A stretch of 7,306 nucleotides of DNA, taken from contig JAIOTM010000085.1 of assembly GCA_021106755.1 (NCBI GenBank), positions 1 to 7,306 on the forward strand, given 5' to 3'. Of the stretch, positions 6,570 through 7,306 are shown one piece after another; positions within the stretch are counted from its first letter, which is position 1; each line of letters starts with the position of its first letter. The notes beneath the pieces are model-generated. The model saw nothing but the letters and a program-made list of their open reading frames with translations, ran no database searches and was not told the DNA's origin. Made by a program: the position numbers and the translations under genes. The stretch comes from Candidatus Cloacimonadota bacterium (GTDB lineage: Bacteria > Cloacimonadota > Cloacimonadia > Cloacimonadales > JAIOQZ01).

Positions 6570-7306
6570 GACTTCCAATAAACAGATTTTTCTGCGGTTT
6601 GCCCTGTTTGGACTACTGCTGATAATAATATTCACGGGCTTGTTATACTGGCTGGTTTTACCCAGACTGGAAACATACAATCATGTGGTTAGTAAGATAA
6701 TCTTCTGGACACTGTTGTTGTTTGATGTTGTTTTACTTGTGGGATATATACTGATTACCCTTTCAAGTTTTACTAAGCGGAACTCCTTTTTTGCCGCTTT
6801 TGCCGTTAAAGTAACAATCCGCTTCCTTTTTCCTATGACAGTGATATTGGGGTATGTTTTCGGCTATAGTCGCAATCGTATTCAGGAATCATTTGTCCAT
6901 CTTAACAACGCCTTTATCCGTTCCATGAAAACGCGGTTAAAGCCCGATGAAGTACTGATATTATTGCCCCATTGCCTTCAGCACACCGATTGTAATATCA
7001 GGATAATCCATGATGTAAACAAGTGCGTGGGCTGTGGTAAGTGTGATATTGGGGCCATAAAGGAAATTGGTCAGGAATTCGGAGTAAATGTCTCTATTGC
7101 TACAGGGGGCACCCTTGCCCGGCGGATTATCAAAAAACACCGTCCTAAGTTTATAATCGCTGTGGCTTGTCACCGGGATTTAGCCGATGGAATCCGCGAT
7201 GTTTACCCTATCCCAATTATGGGAATCCTCAACACGCGTCCCGAAGGACCTTGCATAAACACCCGCGTGGCAGTTGAACAACTCCGCAAGGTGCTGGCAG
7301 TTGTCG
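6553..7306 (+). CDS. Membrane-anchored cysteine-rich DUF116 family protein (3' end cut by window edge)
   Basis: The frame opens after a TAA at 6538-6540 and runs to the right edge, giving 251 codons from TTG 6553. Three hydrophobic helices come first (~14-36, 47-71, 81-104), then a cytosolic-type domain that matches DUF116: LLPHCLQHTDC at 137-147, a CVGCGKC cluster (Cys158, Cys161, Cys164), GGTLARRIIKKHRP, AVACHRDL with Cys206, and GPCINTRV with Cys234. The conserved cysteines suggest iron-sulfur or other metal binding, but the function of the family is not established as far as I know. The gene overlaps fmt by 17 bases and has its own good ribosome site. I recall DUF116 genes beside fmt in several Firmicutes, so the neighbourhood itself may be conserved; that is memory, not checked. 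The C-terminus is missing, probably by only a few residues to a few tens. Family assignment is fairly sure; no enzymatic role should be read into it. Confidence 0.85.
   Translation, partial: MTPPLETSNKQIFLRFALFGLLLIIIFTGLLYWLVLPRLETYNHVVSKIIFWTLLLFDVVLLVGYILITLSSFTKRNSFFAAFAVKVTIRFLFPMTVILGYVFGYSRNRIQESFVHLNNAFIRSMKTRLKPDEVLILLPHCLQHTDCNIRIIHDVNKCVGCGKCDIGAIKEIGQEFGVNVSIATGGTLARRIIKKHRPKFIIAVACHRDLADGIRDVYPIPIMGILNTRPEGPCINTRVAVEQLRKVLAVV

Noticed and set aside
7018..7046. Ferredoxin-type 4Fe-4S domain in the DUF116 protein
   Set aside because: The CVGCGKC cluster resembles one half of a ferredoxin motif, but the CxxCxxCxxxCP pattern is incomplete. I therefore keep it as possible metal binding only.
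1..7306. Defence system, CRISPR array, tRNA, insertion sequence or other accessory element
   Set aside because: All long frames are accounted for by the six genes. I saw no regularly spaced direct repeats, no transposase motifs and no cloverleaf-like sequence in the short non-coding gaps.

Overview
This 7.3 kb window holds six protein genes in two divergent blocks, with no RNA genes, mobile elements or CRISPR arrays that I can see. The left block (1-3256, minus strand) is one very long gene. It encodes a secreted subtilisin-family (S8) protease with fibronectin-type modules and a C-terminal sorting-type tail, and it runs off the left edge only a few residues before its expected end. The right block (3407 to the right edge, plus strand) reads: M23 peptidoglycan peptidase, yajC, def (peptide deformylase), fmt (methionyl-tRNA formyltransferase), and a membrane-anchored cysteine-rich DUF116 protein cut by the right edge.

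Organism: the DNA is moderately AT-rich. The protease ends in a tail containing NYPNPFNPET followed by a FlgD/Por-like beta domain (IYDIRGRLV ... GIYFCRMK). That tail is typical of the Fibrobacteres-Chlorobi-Bacteroidetes assemblage and candidate phyla such as Cloacimonadota, Marinimicrobia, Calditrichota or KSB1. The three repeated YxVYR ... YYLTxxY ... SLPSN modules recall Cloacimonadota surface proteins. I favour a Cloacimonadota-like Gram-negative bacterium, but this is inference from style and not from a marker gene.

Layout: a 150-bp divergent intergenic region (3257-3406) separates the blocks and holds a perfect TATAAT box for the protease. After the M23 gene there is a 53-bp gap with a strong ribosome binding site for yajC. 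From yajC onward the genes are packed tightly. def probably begins at a TTG one base after the yajC stop, fmt begins inside the def stop region, and the DUF116 gene begins at a TTG inside the last 17 bases of fmt. This looks like one translationally coupled unit.

How the genes fit together: Fmt formylates the initiator Met-tRNA and Def removes the formyl group from finished N-termini. YajC is the small accessory subunit of the Sec translocase, which would export the protease and the M23 enzyme. The DUF116 protein has no known function. Its linkage to def/fmt is the most open question here. I did not find a convincing undescribed multi-gene system; the window is mostly core cell functions plus one secreted protease.
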